NCBI GenBank assembly: GCA_023301245.1
Contig: JALZUV010000095.1
Coordinates: 1-15,781, forward strand
DNA: 15,781 nucleotides
Direction: 5' to 3'
DNA from: Rickettsiales bacterium
GTDB lineage: Bacteria > Pseudomonadota > Alphaproteobacteria > Rickettsiales > JALZUV01
Below the pieces are notes generated by a model. The model searched no databases and was not told the origin of the DNA. It worked only from the letters and a program-made list of their open reading frames with translations. This document shows, in pieces, positions 6,079 to 13,404 of the stretch. The translations under genes and the position numbers were made by a program. Position 1 is the stretch's first letter, and each line of letters opens with the position of its first letter.

Positions 6079-7345
6079 GTAGGAATAAGACAAAACCCGC
6101 CCAAAGCGCCGTAGTATCGTGATGTTGCCACGCGTAATAGGCGAAGGGGGCAAAGCCTATCACGGCTAATAGCATCGATTGTGCGAGGAGTTTTGGTTTC
6201 GCTAAGCCATAGAAAAACCCATCATATACAAAGGCAAACCCACCAATGAGTAAGGTAGCGCATAACCAGCCAACATAAGGGCTGGCCGCAGCGATGACGT
6301 TGCTATGCTCGGTCAATAACCCCAACAAAAATTCGACGGCGAAGAAATAGAGTAGGGCGAATGCCGCGCCCGAACCCACCGCCCAACCGAGCGATAAATT
6401 GAGCGAGCGTTTTAACTGCGATTTATCGTTAGCGCCAAGCGCACGCCCTGCCAACGTTTCAAGCGCTATGGCAAAGCCGTCGCATACAAAGGCGTAGAAA
6501 ATAAACAGCTTCATCATCAATGCATTGGCGGCCAGCGTAACTGCGCCAAAGGTGGCTGAGATGTTGGTGAAGCCTGCCAGCACCGTCATCAGCAGCATGG
6601 TGCGCATCATGATAGCACCATTGAGGGTGAGGAGGTTTTTAAACTCGGCTTTGTCTTTAATGCGCTGCCAATTAAATTGCGGGAATCGACGATTCCAGCA
6701 TAGCCATGCGGCACAAATGCCTGCCAATAGCGATATCCATTCGGCCAGTGCCGTGCCAAGCCCAGCGCCCCAAGCACCTAAATCCATCTCGATAATAAAG
6801 ATGTAATTGAGGATTATATTGCTGACTTGCCAAATGCTATGCAAAACCCACACCGTGCCAGAACGACCAAGCCCTAGCAGCCAGCCGATAATGGCAAGGT
6901 TAATCATAATGGGTAAAGCACCCCAAATATGGGTGGCGTAATAGTCGCGGCCAGCGGCTTCAACCTCGGCACCGCCAGCAAGAACAGTAAAGCCAAATTC
7001 TTTCAGTGGGGTTTGCAGTAAGGTTAAGCTTAACCCTATGATAATGCCTAATAATACAGGTCGCCAAAAGAGCGCCGCTTGTTCGGCTATATCGTTGCGG
7101 CCAACGGCTTGGGCGACTAAGCCTGTCGTGCCCACGCGCAAGAAAGCGAAACTCCAAAAGATATAATCAAAAATGATGGTTGCAAGCACCACGCCCGATA
7201 GCGGAATAACACTATCGAGATGCCCCAAATAAGCGATATCGACCAACGTAGTAATCGGCACGGCCATCGCCGCCATCATATTAGGAATGGCCAGCGCTAA
7301 AAATTGACGTTGAGTGGGGAGCTTTATGTTAGAGGTGCTAGGCAT
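6029..7345 (-). CDS. MATE family efflux transporter, DinF-like
   Basis: This is a multidrug and toxin extrusion antiporter of the DinF-like branch, predicted to export organic cations or other compounds with sodium or proton exchange across the inner membrane. The sequence starts MPSTSNIKLPTQRQFLALAIPN and is followed by PITTLVDIAYLG, with the family VDxAxLG signature, and by RVGTTGLVAQAVGRND. About twelve hydrophobic segments alternate with short polar loops, and the second half contains GFAFVYDGFFYGLAKP, typical of DinF proteins. I chose the ATG at 7345; a GTG two codons earlier (7351) is possible and neither has a well-spaced Shine-Dalgarno. It lies 32 nt after the stop of the metalloprotease gene in the same direction, so the two may be co-transcribed. 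The substrate cannot be told from the sequence. Confidence 0.93.
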   Translation of the reverse strand: MPSTSNIKLPTQRQFLALAIPNMMAAMAVPITTLVDIAYLGHLDSVIPLSGVVLATIIFDYIFWSFAFLRVGTTGLVAQAVGRNDIAEQAALFWRPVLLGIIIGLSLTLLQTPLKEFGFTVLAGGAEVEAAGRDYYATHIWGALPIMINLAIIGWLLGLGRSGTVWVLHSIWQVSNIILNYIFIIEMDLGAWGAGLGTALAEWISLLAGICAAWLCWNRRFPQFNWQRIKDKAEFKNLLTLNGAIMMRTMLLMTVLAGFTNISATFGAVTLAANALMMKLFIFYAFVCDGFAIALETLAGRALGANDKSQLKRSLNLSLGWAVGSGAAFALLYFFAVEFLLGLLTEHSNVIAAASPYVGWLCATLLIGGFAFVYDGFFYGLAKPKLLAQSMLLAVIGFAPFAYYAWQHHDTTALWAGFVLFLLIRASTLVSPAKKAVQ

Positions 7346-7377
7346 TCCCACGATTTATAGGAAATGCGTGTCGGCGG

Positions 7378-8382
7378 CTAGCGCTTTTGGCCTTTATGGG
7401 TATTACCGTCATTATTGATATGCTTCATCGCATGGTTTTCAAATTTAGCGCCAGTATAACTGTGTGCATGATTATGGTTACAGGTTCTCTCACCCTGTTT
7501 AACGCGATTTGCATAGGATTGATGATAGTCCTTTTTCTGCGCTTCAATTTGCTTCCAATCATAGAGAGTCGATATTAAATGATTCGAATTTAGATTCTCT
7601 GGGCCGCCCAATTCTTCTGGAAAGTTAGATATTGTTTCCATTACCGTAAGCCATGGTAAGTAGTTTTTATTGGCTGTTTGATTATAGGCATCAATGCTGG
7701 AGTAATCTGTTAAGAGCGCATCCCAATCGACCACATAAAGCCCGTCAGGGTTTTGCGAAACATATTGGCAGTCTTGTGCGAAGTTTTTTAGGTCGAGTGT
7801 GTAAGTAAATTTATCATAGATAGAGAAGTCATTTATGGCAGAAGAAAATTTCTCAACCCCATGCACTGCAATGGAAATACTATCGGCATAGCGTTCTTCT
7901 GCTAAATTTTCAGTGAAGTTCTTAGGTCTAAAAATATCGGCAAGAGTTCCGCCATCTTTTATTATTTCTCTTTGTTCTATTTCATGGCCAATTTCATGGC
8001 TTAAAAGTACGTCTAGGCGCTCGCTAAAGTTAATAAGGAAATTTGGTGAAACAACGGTTTTATAGCGTATGGAATCTTGCCCATTGCTAACATGCGAAGT
8101 TTCTAGCTTGCACTCACCCGCTGCATCCCTATCTCGGGTAATATAGAGTGTATCAGGCGGTAAATTTAACTTTGCACGCTCTGCATTGTAAAGTTCTTGT
8201 AGCCCAGGGGCATATTTAGGATTAAGGGGGATAGATTCATGGGCATCATCCAATGTGGGGTGGTAGATGATATTTTCATATTTTATGGCACTATTATTGG
8301 TCGTTTGAGCGCTTACTTTAGAAGTGCTCGTGAGGCTGAAAAGTCCTAAACCCACCATAAATGATACTAATTCTTTTCTCAT
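7378..8382 (-). CDS. Secreted zinc metalloprotease-like protein (HEIGH motif, His-rich tail)
   Basis: The 334-residue protein has a signal peptide (MRKELVSFMVGLGLFSLTST then KVSA, likely cut after Ala25), so it should act outside the inner membrane. The zinc-binding motif is HEIGH (His129, Glu130, His133) in VLLSHEIGHEIEQREI. Thirty residues later comes AEERYAD, matching the E-x-x-A-D signature of M48-like gluzincins, with Glu163 as likely third ligand. After the signal peptide there are three cysteines (91, 205, 301). The last 40 residues are polar and His-rich (CNHNHAHSY, then ENHAMKH and THKGQKR), which could bind metal. Beyond the zincin signature I do not recognise the family, and the substrate is unknown. 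The ATG is the first in frame after a stop, with only a weak GAG before it. It lies upstream of the MATE gene and diverges from a glycine-rich protein gene. Confidence 0.75.
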   Translation of the reverse strand: MRKELVSFMVGLGLFSLTSTSKVSAQTTNNSAIKYENIIYHPTLDDAHESIPLNPKYAPGLQELYNAERAKLNLPPDTLYITRDRDAAGECKLETSHVSNGQDSIRYKTVVSPNFLINFSERLDVLLSHEIGHEIEQREIIKDGGTLADIFRPKNFTENLAEERYADSISIAVHGVEKFSSAINDFSIYDKFTYTLDLKNFAQDCQYVSQNPDGLYVVDWDALLTDYSSIDAYNQTANKNYLPWLTVMETISNFPEELGGPENLNSNHLISTLYDWKQIEAQKKDYHQSYANRVKQGERTCNHNHAHSYTGAKFENHAMKHINNDGNTHKGQKR

Positions 8383-8470
8383 CTCTATAATTTAGCATGA
8401 AAATGTTAACAACTCTTTACCATGGTTTAAGTGTCATCAAATTGTAATGGTGTTCCTATAGACTAAGACT
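8383..8470. promoter_or_regulatory. Divergent intergenic region between protease and glycine-rich protein genes
   Basis: This 88-bp AT-rich gap must hold the start signals of two divergent genes. On the plus strand TATAGA (8457-8462) is a fair -10, but no good -35 lies 16-18 bp upstream; the transcript would start at or next to the ATG at 8471, which has no Shine-Dalgarno. ACCATGGT (8419-8426) is a short palindrome near the middle and GTTAAC (8405-8410) another. On the minus strand no convincing -35/-10 pair was found. Confidence 0.25.
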
Positions 8471-9064
8471 ATGGGAAATTCTGCAAACAGAATAAGCGAG
8501 TTCCAAGAGCGGAAGGCCGATAGGATTAAGAAGGCGGAGAGCTATACCGTCAATAAACCTATTGATGGAAAGCTGCGTGCAAAAACGCATGTGAAAGCAG
8601 CGAATCTCGTCGATTTTTCTATTACTGCGCTGGGCAGCAAAACACTAGGCGCATTAACAGGCGGCGCTTGGGGGCTAGCAAGAGGCGTAATCGCTGGGAT
8701 TGTAGTGGGCGGGCTTGTTAGCACGTTCTTGTTTGGTGGGGGGGCAGTCGCTGTTGCTATTGTCGCTGTTTCGACTGTTAAAGGTTTGCGCGACGGTTAT
8801 TACCATGCGGAGAATAATTATTCTGGTAAGAAAGGCAAAGAGGTTGGCGATAGAATTGCCGCCGAAGGAAATGCACAAGCACCCAAAGTTAAGTCGAAAG
8901 TAATGAATGAAGCGCTCAAACAAGCTCGCGCAGAGGTGAAGCCACTCGATGCTGCTGAACTTCAGAAGTTAAAGCAATATGACGTAAGTTCAACAGACAG
9001 GAAATTTCAAGATCAACTGGATAATGAGCGCTTAAATACAGCTCAAACTTCCCGCAATATTTAA
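8471..9064 (+). CDS. Unrecognised small protein with glycine-rich membrane hairpin
   Basis: The protein has 197 residues and I do not recognise a family. Residues 1-45 are polar and basic (RISEFQERKADRIKKAES). Residues 58-104 are strongly hydrophobic and glycine-rich (GALTGGAWGLARGVIAGIVV, then FLFGGGAVAVAIVAV). This could be two membrane segments separated by a short turn, or glycine-zipper helices like those in pore-forming or channel-like proteins. Residues 105-197 are polar and probably helical (MNEALKQARAEVKPLDAAEL), ending DNERLNTAQTSRNI. There is no signal peptide and no cysteine. The start ATG has no visible Shine-Dalgarno. It diverges from the metalloprotease gene and ends 3 nt from the convergent SPOR gene. 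Inner-membrane insertion is inferred; the function is unknown. Confidence 0.7.
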   Translation: MGNSANRISEFQERKADRIKKAESYTVNKPIDGKLRAKTHVKAANLVDFSITALGSKTLGALTGGAWGLARGVIAGIVVGGLVSTFLFGGGAVAVAIVAVSTVKGLRDGYYHAENNYSGKKGKEVGDRIAAEGNAQAPKVKSKVMNEALKQARAEVKPLDAAELQKLKQYDVSSTDRKFQDQLDNERLNTAQTSRNI

Positions 9065-9067
9065 ACT

Positions 9068-10960
9068 CTAACGATTAACAACAACGCAAGGCGTGTCGCT
9101 AGCTTCTAAGCCAGCGCAAAGATTCACCGCTGCAATACGTGTTGAAAATGGCCCTGTACGTAAACGATAAATGGTACGGGCGCTGCTCGACTTAGCAGGG
9201 TGGGCTAAATGCGGGTGCTTGCCTTTGAGTGTGCTATGCTTACCTTTAAGTTCGCTCCATACTTTCATTGCGTCGCCACGGTTACGGTAGCTTCCAATCT
9301 GTGCCCAATATTCTGTACCACCACGTCGCGTGCTGGTGCGATTCGCAATATCGCGGCGTGATTGAATAGCTTTGCCCGATTCAACACCACGGCTGCGGCT
9401 AGCGGTTGATACGCCTGTGTCGCGCTGAACTTCACAAACGAGTTGTGGTTTGCTCGCTACTTTGCAGAGGCTTTGAACATCTTTATAAGCCAATAGAGGG
9501 CCTAGTTGCATTGAAGTGCGCTCGTCAGATTTACGTTTTGAGTAAGGCTTTGTAATGCGCATACGCAGATTTTTCGTCATGGTAGGATATTGGTTCTGTA
9601 GGCGGCGCCAATAATTTTGTGCTGACTTTTCGTTCTTAAAATAATTTAATTTTATCCAAAGTGATTTTTGAAGGAAGCTTTGCGAAGGAGTGCCGCGCCA
9701 GCCTAATGGCTTGCGACCTTTGAAAGTTGGTAAACCCGCGTTAATGGGCTTTGAAGCTCCAACAATTGCATCTTCGGTGCTGGCTGTAATATTGGAAAGA
9801 GGAACCGCAATGGCTTCTGCCACTTCAATTGAGCCTTGGTTCGCGGCGACTATCGGTGCAATGATGCTTTTTTCGGAAGCTGTTTTTTCACTAGGCAATT
9901 GCTGAATAATGACGGCAGATTTCAAATTGCTGCGACTGCGAACCGAGGGGGTCGGTATAGCAATGGTCTTTAATTCTGGTTCAATAACAGCAATCTTGGC
10001 TGTAGGGATATTTTTCGTTACGGCCTTAATGGTGCTGTTGGGCTTGGCAATAACTGGCAATTTCGCCATGAGCGATTCTTCGGATGGATTGACAGCAGCG
10101 GGGAGGTTTTCGCTAGTGGCACGCACACGTGTTATACGTTTATCCAATGGCAATTCTTTGCGAGCGGTTGCTGCAGGTGCTTTACTTAAAGCGGCTTCGT
10201 TTGTAATTTGGCTAAGGCGCTCTTCGCTATCAGTCACTAATTCGTCGATTGCATTATTGCTAGGCATTTCCATGCTCACTGCGTTTTCTAGCTCTTTAGA
10301 AATCTCTTCTTCAATATCTGATACTTCAATTGCAGCTAGCTCTTCTGCTTGTTTAAGCAGGCCTTCTTCTTCGACGAGTGAAATTTCATCGCCAGCATCG
10401 TCATCGTTGCTAGAGAAGGGGGAGAATAGGGCGTTTGTAATATTGGCAAATACACTGCTGCTGCTTGTTGTGGCTGCGCTGACCACAGGAGCGGCTGCTA
10501 TTGCAGAAAGTTCGGGCACTGCAATAACAGCAGTATCTTCAATGTCGATAATTTCGTCAGCTTCAATGATATCATCAATAGCATTATCGACTTCTTCAAA
10601 GCTTGCCATTTGTGTAGGAGCTTCATCGCCCACAAACATAGCCGTTTCTACTACGAAGCAATCTTCTTGCTCTTTATTTAATGCCGCGCAAATACGTTTT
10701 GCATCGACACGGTTGGCGATAGGCCCAGCTTGCAAACGGATGATTTCAATATTCGCAGGAGGTAACGAGATACGACTATTCAGTGGCGTTAAGCCAGAAA
10801 GTAACTTCTTATTTTCTTCAACAAGGTTACTCCAGTAGCTATCGGCCTCAGAAGGGCTGTCGTAGCTGCCTAGTTGAACCATGAACACAGTGTCGGCGAA
10901 AGCTGCAGTAGAGCAGCATAGAGAGGCCAAAAAGGCTAATAAAAAACGACTTGAACGCAC
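9068..10960 (-). CDS. Secreted protein with three SPOR-like domains
   Basis: SPOR domains bind glycan strands of peptidoglycan lacking stem peptides, and bring proteins to division sites. The 630-residue protein has a signal peptide (MRSSRFLLAFLASLCCSTAA then FA, likely cut after Ala22). The first SPOR-like domain (24-105) begins VFMVQLGSYDSPSEAD and ends with a Cys91-x9-Cys101 pair. A long acidic Ala/Ser/Thr-rich linker (about 110-410) follows. The second (about 433-513) is more divergent, with Cys499-x9-Cys509. The third (550-630) begins EYWAQIGSYRNRGDAMKVW, contains RLRTGPFSTRIAAVNLC and ends with Cys615-x9-Cys625. The GTG start at 10960 is supported by AGGGG 5 nt upstream. No transmembrane anchor or catalytic domain is seen after the signal peptide, so it is probably periplasmic. 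tRNA-Cys lies upstream in the same direction. Confidence 0.85.
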   Translation of the reverse strand: MRSSRFLLAFLASLCCSTAAFADTVFMVQLGSYDSPSEADSYWSNLVEENKKLLSGLTPLNSRISLPPANIEIIRLQAGPIANRVDAKRICAALNKEQEDCFVVETAMFVGDEAPTQMASFEEVDNAIDDIIEADEIIDIEDTAVIAVPELSAIAAAPVVSAATTSSSSVFANITNALFSPFSSNDDDAGDEISLVEEEGLLKQAEELAAIEVSDIEEEISKELENAVSMEMPSNNAIDELVTDSEERLSQITNEAALSKAPAATARKELPLDKRITRVRATSENLPAAVNPSEESLMAKLPVIAKPNSTIKAVTKNIPTAKIAVIEPELKTIAIPTPSVRSRSNLKSAVIIQQLPSEKTASEKSIIAPIVAANQGSIEVAEAIAVPLSNITASTEDAIVGASKPINAGLPTFKGRKPLGWRGTPSQSFLQKSLWIKLNYFKNEKSAQNYWRRLQNQYPTMTKNLRMRITKPYSKRKSDERTSMQLGPLLAYKDVQSLCKVASKPQLVCEVQRDTGVSTASRSRGVESGKAIQSRRDIANRTSTRRGGTEYWAQIGSYRNRGDAMKVWSELKGKHSTLKGKHPHLAHPAKSSSARTIYRLRTGPFSTRIAAVNLCAGLEASDTPCVVVNR

Positions 10961-10965
10961 AGATA

Positions 10966-10970
10966 CCCCT
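10966..10970 (-). promoter_or_regulatory. Ribosome binding site deciding a GTG start
   Basis: On the minus strand AGGGG lies 5 nt before GTG 10960. The signal peptide begins directly at this GTG and there is no suitable ATG nearby, so the site supports the non-ATG start of the SPOR protein. Confidence 0.7.
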
Positions 10971-11024
10971 GCTTTTTTTCTTAATTATTACGCAATGTTT
11001 ACCTTTAAAGGACGTGGATGCAAA

Positions 11025-11041
11025 GCGAAAAAATGAAAATT
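11025..11041 (-). terminator. T-rich tract directly after tRNA-Cys
   Basis: On the minus strand the tRNA 3' end is followed within 14 nt by two T-runs (four T at 11036-11039, six T at 11028-11033). There is no separate hairpin, so termination would depend on the tRNA structure itself or be incomplete. Read-through into the SPOR gene 81 bp away is possible. Confidence 0.3.
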
Positions 11042-11115
11042 TGGAGGCCAGGGTCGGAATCGAACCGACGATGAGGGAGTTGCAGTCCCTTGCATTACCA
11101 CTTTGCTACCTAGCC
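11042..11115 (-). tRNA. tRNA-Cys (anticodon GCA)
   Basis: On the minus strand the gene starts GGCTAGG, which pairs with CCTGGCC (with one G-T) to close the acceptor stem. The discriminator is U, the Cys identity base, followed by encoded CCA. The anticodon arm is AGGGA-CTGCAAC-TCCCT, giving anticodon GCA, which reads UGC and UGU. The T-arm GTCGG-TTCGATT-CCGAC is canonical. The length is 74 nt including CCA. It is co-directional with the SPOR gene and preceded by a good promoter. Confidence 0.97.
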
Positions 11116-11125
11116 TTCGCGTGCC

Positions 11126-11154
11126 TATAGAACGCATCTTGCTCATTTAAACAA
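11126..11154 (-). promoter_or_regulatory. Sigma-70-type promoter of tRNA-Cys
   Basis: On the minus strand TTGTTT (11149-11154) and TCTATA (11126-11131) are separated by exactly 17 bp. The -10 ends 10 nt before the first base of the tRNA, leaving a 5' leader of only a few bases for RNase P to remove. Spacing and match are good for a housekeeping promoter. Confidence 0.6.
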
Positions 11155-11234
11155 GCATAAATTCAAGTTGTTTTTAATCAAAATAATCTTTTTGTAGCAT
11201 CCTGAAGCAAAGCTTGTTAGTACAGGCAACCATT

Positions 11235-11240
11235 AGGAGG
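11235..11240 (+). promoter_or_regulatory. Strong Shine-Dalgarno deciding the methyltransferase start
   Basis: A perfect AGGAGG lies 9 nt before ATG 11250. This favours that ATG over an in-frame TTG at 11214, which would place the Shine-Dalgarno inside the coding region and add residues foreign to the family. Confidence 0.85.
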
Positions 11241-11249
11241 TTCATTATT

Positions 11250-11912
11250 ATGGCTTATTCTGCACAAGCACGTACCAATATGATAACTAACCAGCTGGAA
11301 CCCTCTGGGGTTCAGTCTGAGAGGCTATTGAAGGCGATTGCCGAAGTTCCTCGTGAGCTTTTTGTGCCTGACGCGCTGAGCGATTCCTCCTACCTTGATG
11401 AAGATATTCCTCTTGGCAACACAGGCCGTTATTTAATTGAGCCTCGCGTATTTGCTCGTTTGCTGCAAGCGGCGGATGTTAAGGCTACTAGCCGAGTGTT
11501 AGATGTAGCGTGTGGTTCGGGCTACTCATCGGCAGTTATCTCGAAATTAACGAAAAACTTAGTCGCTGTTGAATCGGTGGGGGAGCTTTCAGAAATAGCA
11601 CGCCGTAACTTACACCAATTACATTGTAACGTAGAGCTGTTCAATGCGTCTGTCATTAGTGGCTACAGCCTAAAGGCGCCCTATGATATTATCTTTATTA
11701 ATGGTGCTATTCCATGCATGCCTGAAGAGCTTATTGGCCAGCTTGCCGAGGGCGGTAAGATAGTTGCAGTATTGCTAGAGAACCCACAATCAGGTATGGG
11801 CCAAGCAGTAAGCTGGACAAAAAATGATAAAAATATTCATAAAGAAGTGCTGTTTGATGCTGCTTCTCCAATGCTGGTGGATTTTACCCGCAAAACAACA
11901 TTTGAATTTTAG
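11250..11912 (+). CDS. Protein-L-isoaspartate O-methyltransferase family protein (divergent paralogue)
   Basis: This is a cytoplasmic SAM-dependent methyltransferase of the PCMT family. The 220-residue protein starts MAYSAQARTNMITNQL and contains EVPRELFVPDAL (32-43), as in true isoaspartyl methyltransferases, and the SAM-binding motif VLDVACGSGYSSAV (83-96). Acidic Glu108 (AVESV) is well placed to bind the SAM ribose. The family's catalytic Ser region (Q-T-I-S-x-P) is replaced here by RYLIEPRVFARLL (60-72), so repair of isoaspartate is doubtful. A protein of this kind commonly precedes tolC in alphaproteobacteria and is annotated automatically as Pcm. Its stop is 9 nt before tolC, which implies one transcript. 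The residue differences are seen; the loss of classical activity is inferred. Confidence 0.82.
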   Translation: MAYSAQARTNMITNQLEPSGVQSERLLKAIAEVPRELFVPDALSDSSYLDEDIPLGNTGRYLIEPRVFARLLQAADVKATSRVLDVACGSGYSSAVISKLTKNLVAVESVGELSEIARRNLHQLHCNVELFNASVISGYSLKAPYDIIFINGAIPCMPEELIGQLAEGGKIVAVLLENPQSGMGQAVSWTKNDKNIHKEVLFDAASPMLVDFTRKTTFEF

Positions 11913-11921
11913 AAAGATAAT

Positions 11922-13367
11922 ATGAAAATTAAATCTTTACCCTTTGTTTTCTTATGTGCTGGTTCAATGGTGTTTTCAGCACCTTTAATTGCTGATGAAA
12001 TTTTGGAAACAGAAATTGCTGATGTTGAGTTAAGTGAAGTGCAGCAGGAGCCAAAGCCTGTTGAACCTGCAAAAACAGGTGCCCATATGCCTGCGGCGGC
12101 ATTACGTAAGACGTTAGAAAGAGCCTATGAGTATAACCCATCTTTAAAAGGGCAGCGTCGTGCATTTCAATCGGCAGTAGAGCAGGTTCCACAAGCTTTG
12201 TCAGGCGCATTACCTTCTGTTACAGCGGGCTATAGCAAGGGCCGTCAGCGTACTCGTACTGCAGGGTCTGATTGGAGTAGTTCAGATAGTGATGCAAGAA
12301 CTCTGACTGCAACTCAGCCAATTTTTAGAGGCGGGACAACTTACGCAAATGTTAAAACCGCCCGCCGCCAAGTTGATGCCGAAATGGCGCGTTTAACGCA
12401 AGTTGAACAAGCGGTTTTACTCGAAGCGGTTACTGCTTATATGGATGTAGTGCGCGCCACAGCAGTGCTAGATTTAAGTGTTAAAAACCGTGATGTGTTA
12501 GAAAAACAAGAAGAGGCTGCCTCGCAGCGTTTTGAGGTTGGAGAGGACACGCGTACTGATGTTGCCCAATCTCAGGCGCGTGTTGCTTTAGCTTCTTCCG
12601 ATGTTATTAATAGTAAGAGTCAGCTTGAATCCTTTAAAGCCGTGTACCGTGAAGTGGTAGGTGCATTGCCTGAGAGTATTACATTACCTGAAAATTTGCC
12701 GGAGACGCCTAAAACGCTAGAAAGCTTTATTGAAAAAGCCATGGTACATAGCCCCGTTATTAAAGAGGCTGAAGCATTAAAGGAAGCGGCAGATTATGTA
12801 GTAGATGCTAACATAGGAACGCTATTGCCATCTGTTAATTTACAGGGATCTGTGGCGCGCCAAGAAGGGGTGGGTACTTTTGGTAATACCGATTTTGACC
12901 AAGATGAAATTTTAATCTCGGCGAGCTTGCCACTTTATACTGGTGGTCAGCGATATTCACTCGTGCGCCAGGCGAAAGAAAACTACCAGCAGCGTCGCTT
13001 CCAGTTAATGGAAACCAGCAATCAAGTGCGCCGTCAGGCAGTTTCCGCGTGGGAAGATTTGCTTGCTGCAACCTCCACGATTGATTCAAATAACACTGCT
13101 GTAAGTGCAGCGGAAGTGGCGCTGGATGGTGTGCGACAAGAGCAACAATATGGCTCACGTACTACGCTAGATGTTCTAGACGCAGAGCGCGAATTATTTA
13201 ACGCGCAAGTGCAGCTTGTTATTGCTAAGCGTAACAAGGTAGTCGCAGCTTATTCTGTATTGGCAGTTTTAGGGCAGCTAACTGCTAAAGAAATGTCGTT
13301 AGATGTTCCTTATTATGATGCGGATGGCTATTATGATGATACGGAGTATCAATTGATTGGCTTTTAA
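11922..13367 (+). CDS. tolC: TolC family outer-membrane efflux protein
   Basis: TolC-type proteins form a trimeric outer-membrane beta-barrel and periplasmic alpha-barrel through which type I secretion systems and RND or ABC pumps export substrates. The 481-residue protein has a signal peptide (MKIKSLPFVFLCAGSMVFSA then PLIA, likely cut after Ala24; Cys12 is not in a lipobox). An acidic Glu/Pro-rich stretch follows (25-52). The two homologous halves expected of the family are visible: the first from ALRKTLERAYEYNPSLKGQR, through LTATQPIFRGG, to VGEDTRTDVAQSQARVALA; the second from IEKAMVHSPVIKEAEAL, through ISASLPLYTGGQRYS, to YGSRTTLDVLDAERELFNAQ. It ends in an acidic Tyr/Asp-rich tail. It lies 9 nt after the methyltransferase gene. 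No pump or adaptor genes are nearby, so the partner cannot be named. Confidence 0.93.
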   Translation: MKIKSLPFVFLCAGSMVFSAPLIADEILETEIADVELSEVQQEPKPVEPAKTGAHMPAAALRKTLERAYEYNPSLKGQRRAFQSAVEQVPQALSGALPSVTAGYSKGRQRTRTAGSDWSSSDSDARTLTATQPIFRGGTTYANVKTARRQVDAEMARLTQVEQAVLLEAVTAYMDVVRATAVLDLSVKNRDVLEKQEEAASQRFEVGEDTRTDVAQSQARVALASSDVINSKSQLESFKAVYREVVGALPESITLPENLPETPKTLESFIEKAMVHSPVIKEAEALKEAADYVVDANIGTLLPSVNLQGSVARQEGVGTFGNTDFDQDEILISASLPLYTGGQRYSLVRQAKENYQQRRFQLMETSNQVRRQAVSAWEDLLAATSTIDSNNTAVSAAEVALDGVRQEQQYGSRTTLDVLDAERELFNAQVQLVIAKRNKVVAAYSVLAVLGQLTAKEMSLDVPYYDADGYYDDTEYQLIGF

Positions 13368-13384
13368 GAAGAATTGGTTATGAT
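13357..13384 (+). promoter_or_regulatory. Candidate promoter for popZ overlapping the tolC end
   Basis: TTGGCT (13357-13362) and TATGAT (13379-13384) are separated by 16 bp and would start transcription about 13 nt before the popZ ATG. The sequence overlaps the tolC stop codon, so popZ could have its own promoter besides read-through from tolC. The evidence is consensus match only. Confidence 0.35.
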
Positions 13385-13404
13385 ACTATATAAAAAACAG
13401 GTTT

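Noticed and set aside
8383..8470. A riboswitch or small RNA in the divergent gap
   Set aside because: Only 88 bp, AT-rich, with short palindromes but no extended stem structure or known riboswitch pattern.
9909..10838. 309-codon open frame on the plus strand inside the SPOR gene
   Set aside because: Its Ser/Ala-rich translation is the mirror of the acidic low-complexity linker, it has no domain pattern, and the minus-strand frame has a signal peptide and three SPOR-like domains.
11002..11011. Palindrome CCTTTAAAGG as a terminator between tRNA-Cys and the SPOR gene
   Set aside because: It has no loop and no following T-run on the minus strand, so it cannot work as an intrinsic terminator.
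11214..11249. TTG 11214 as the methyltransferase start
   Set aside because: It would put the perfect AGGAGG inside the gene; ATG 11250 has ideal spacing and the family N-terminus.
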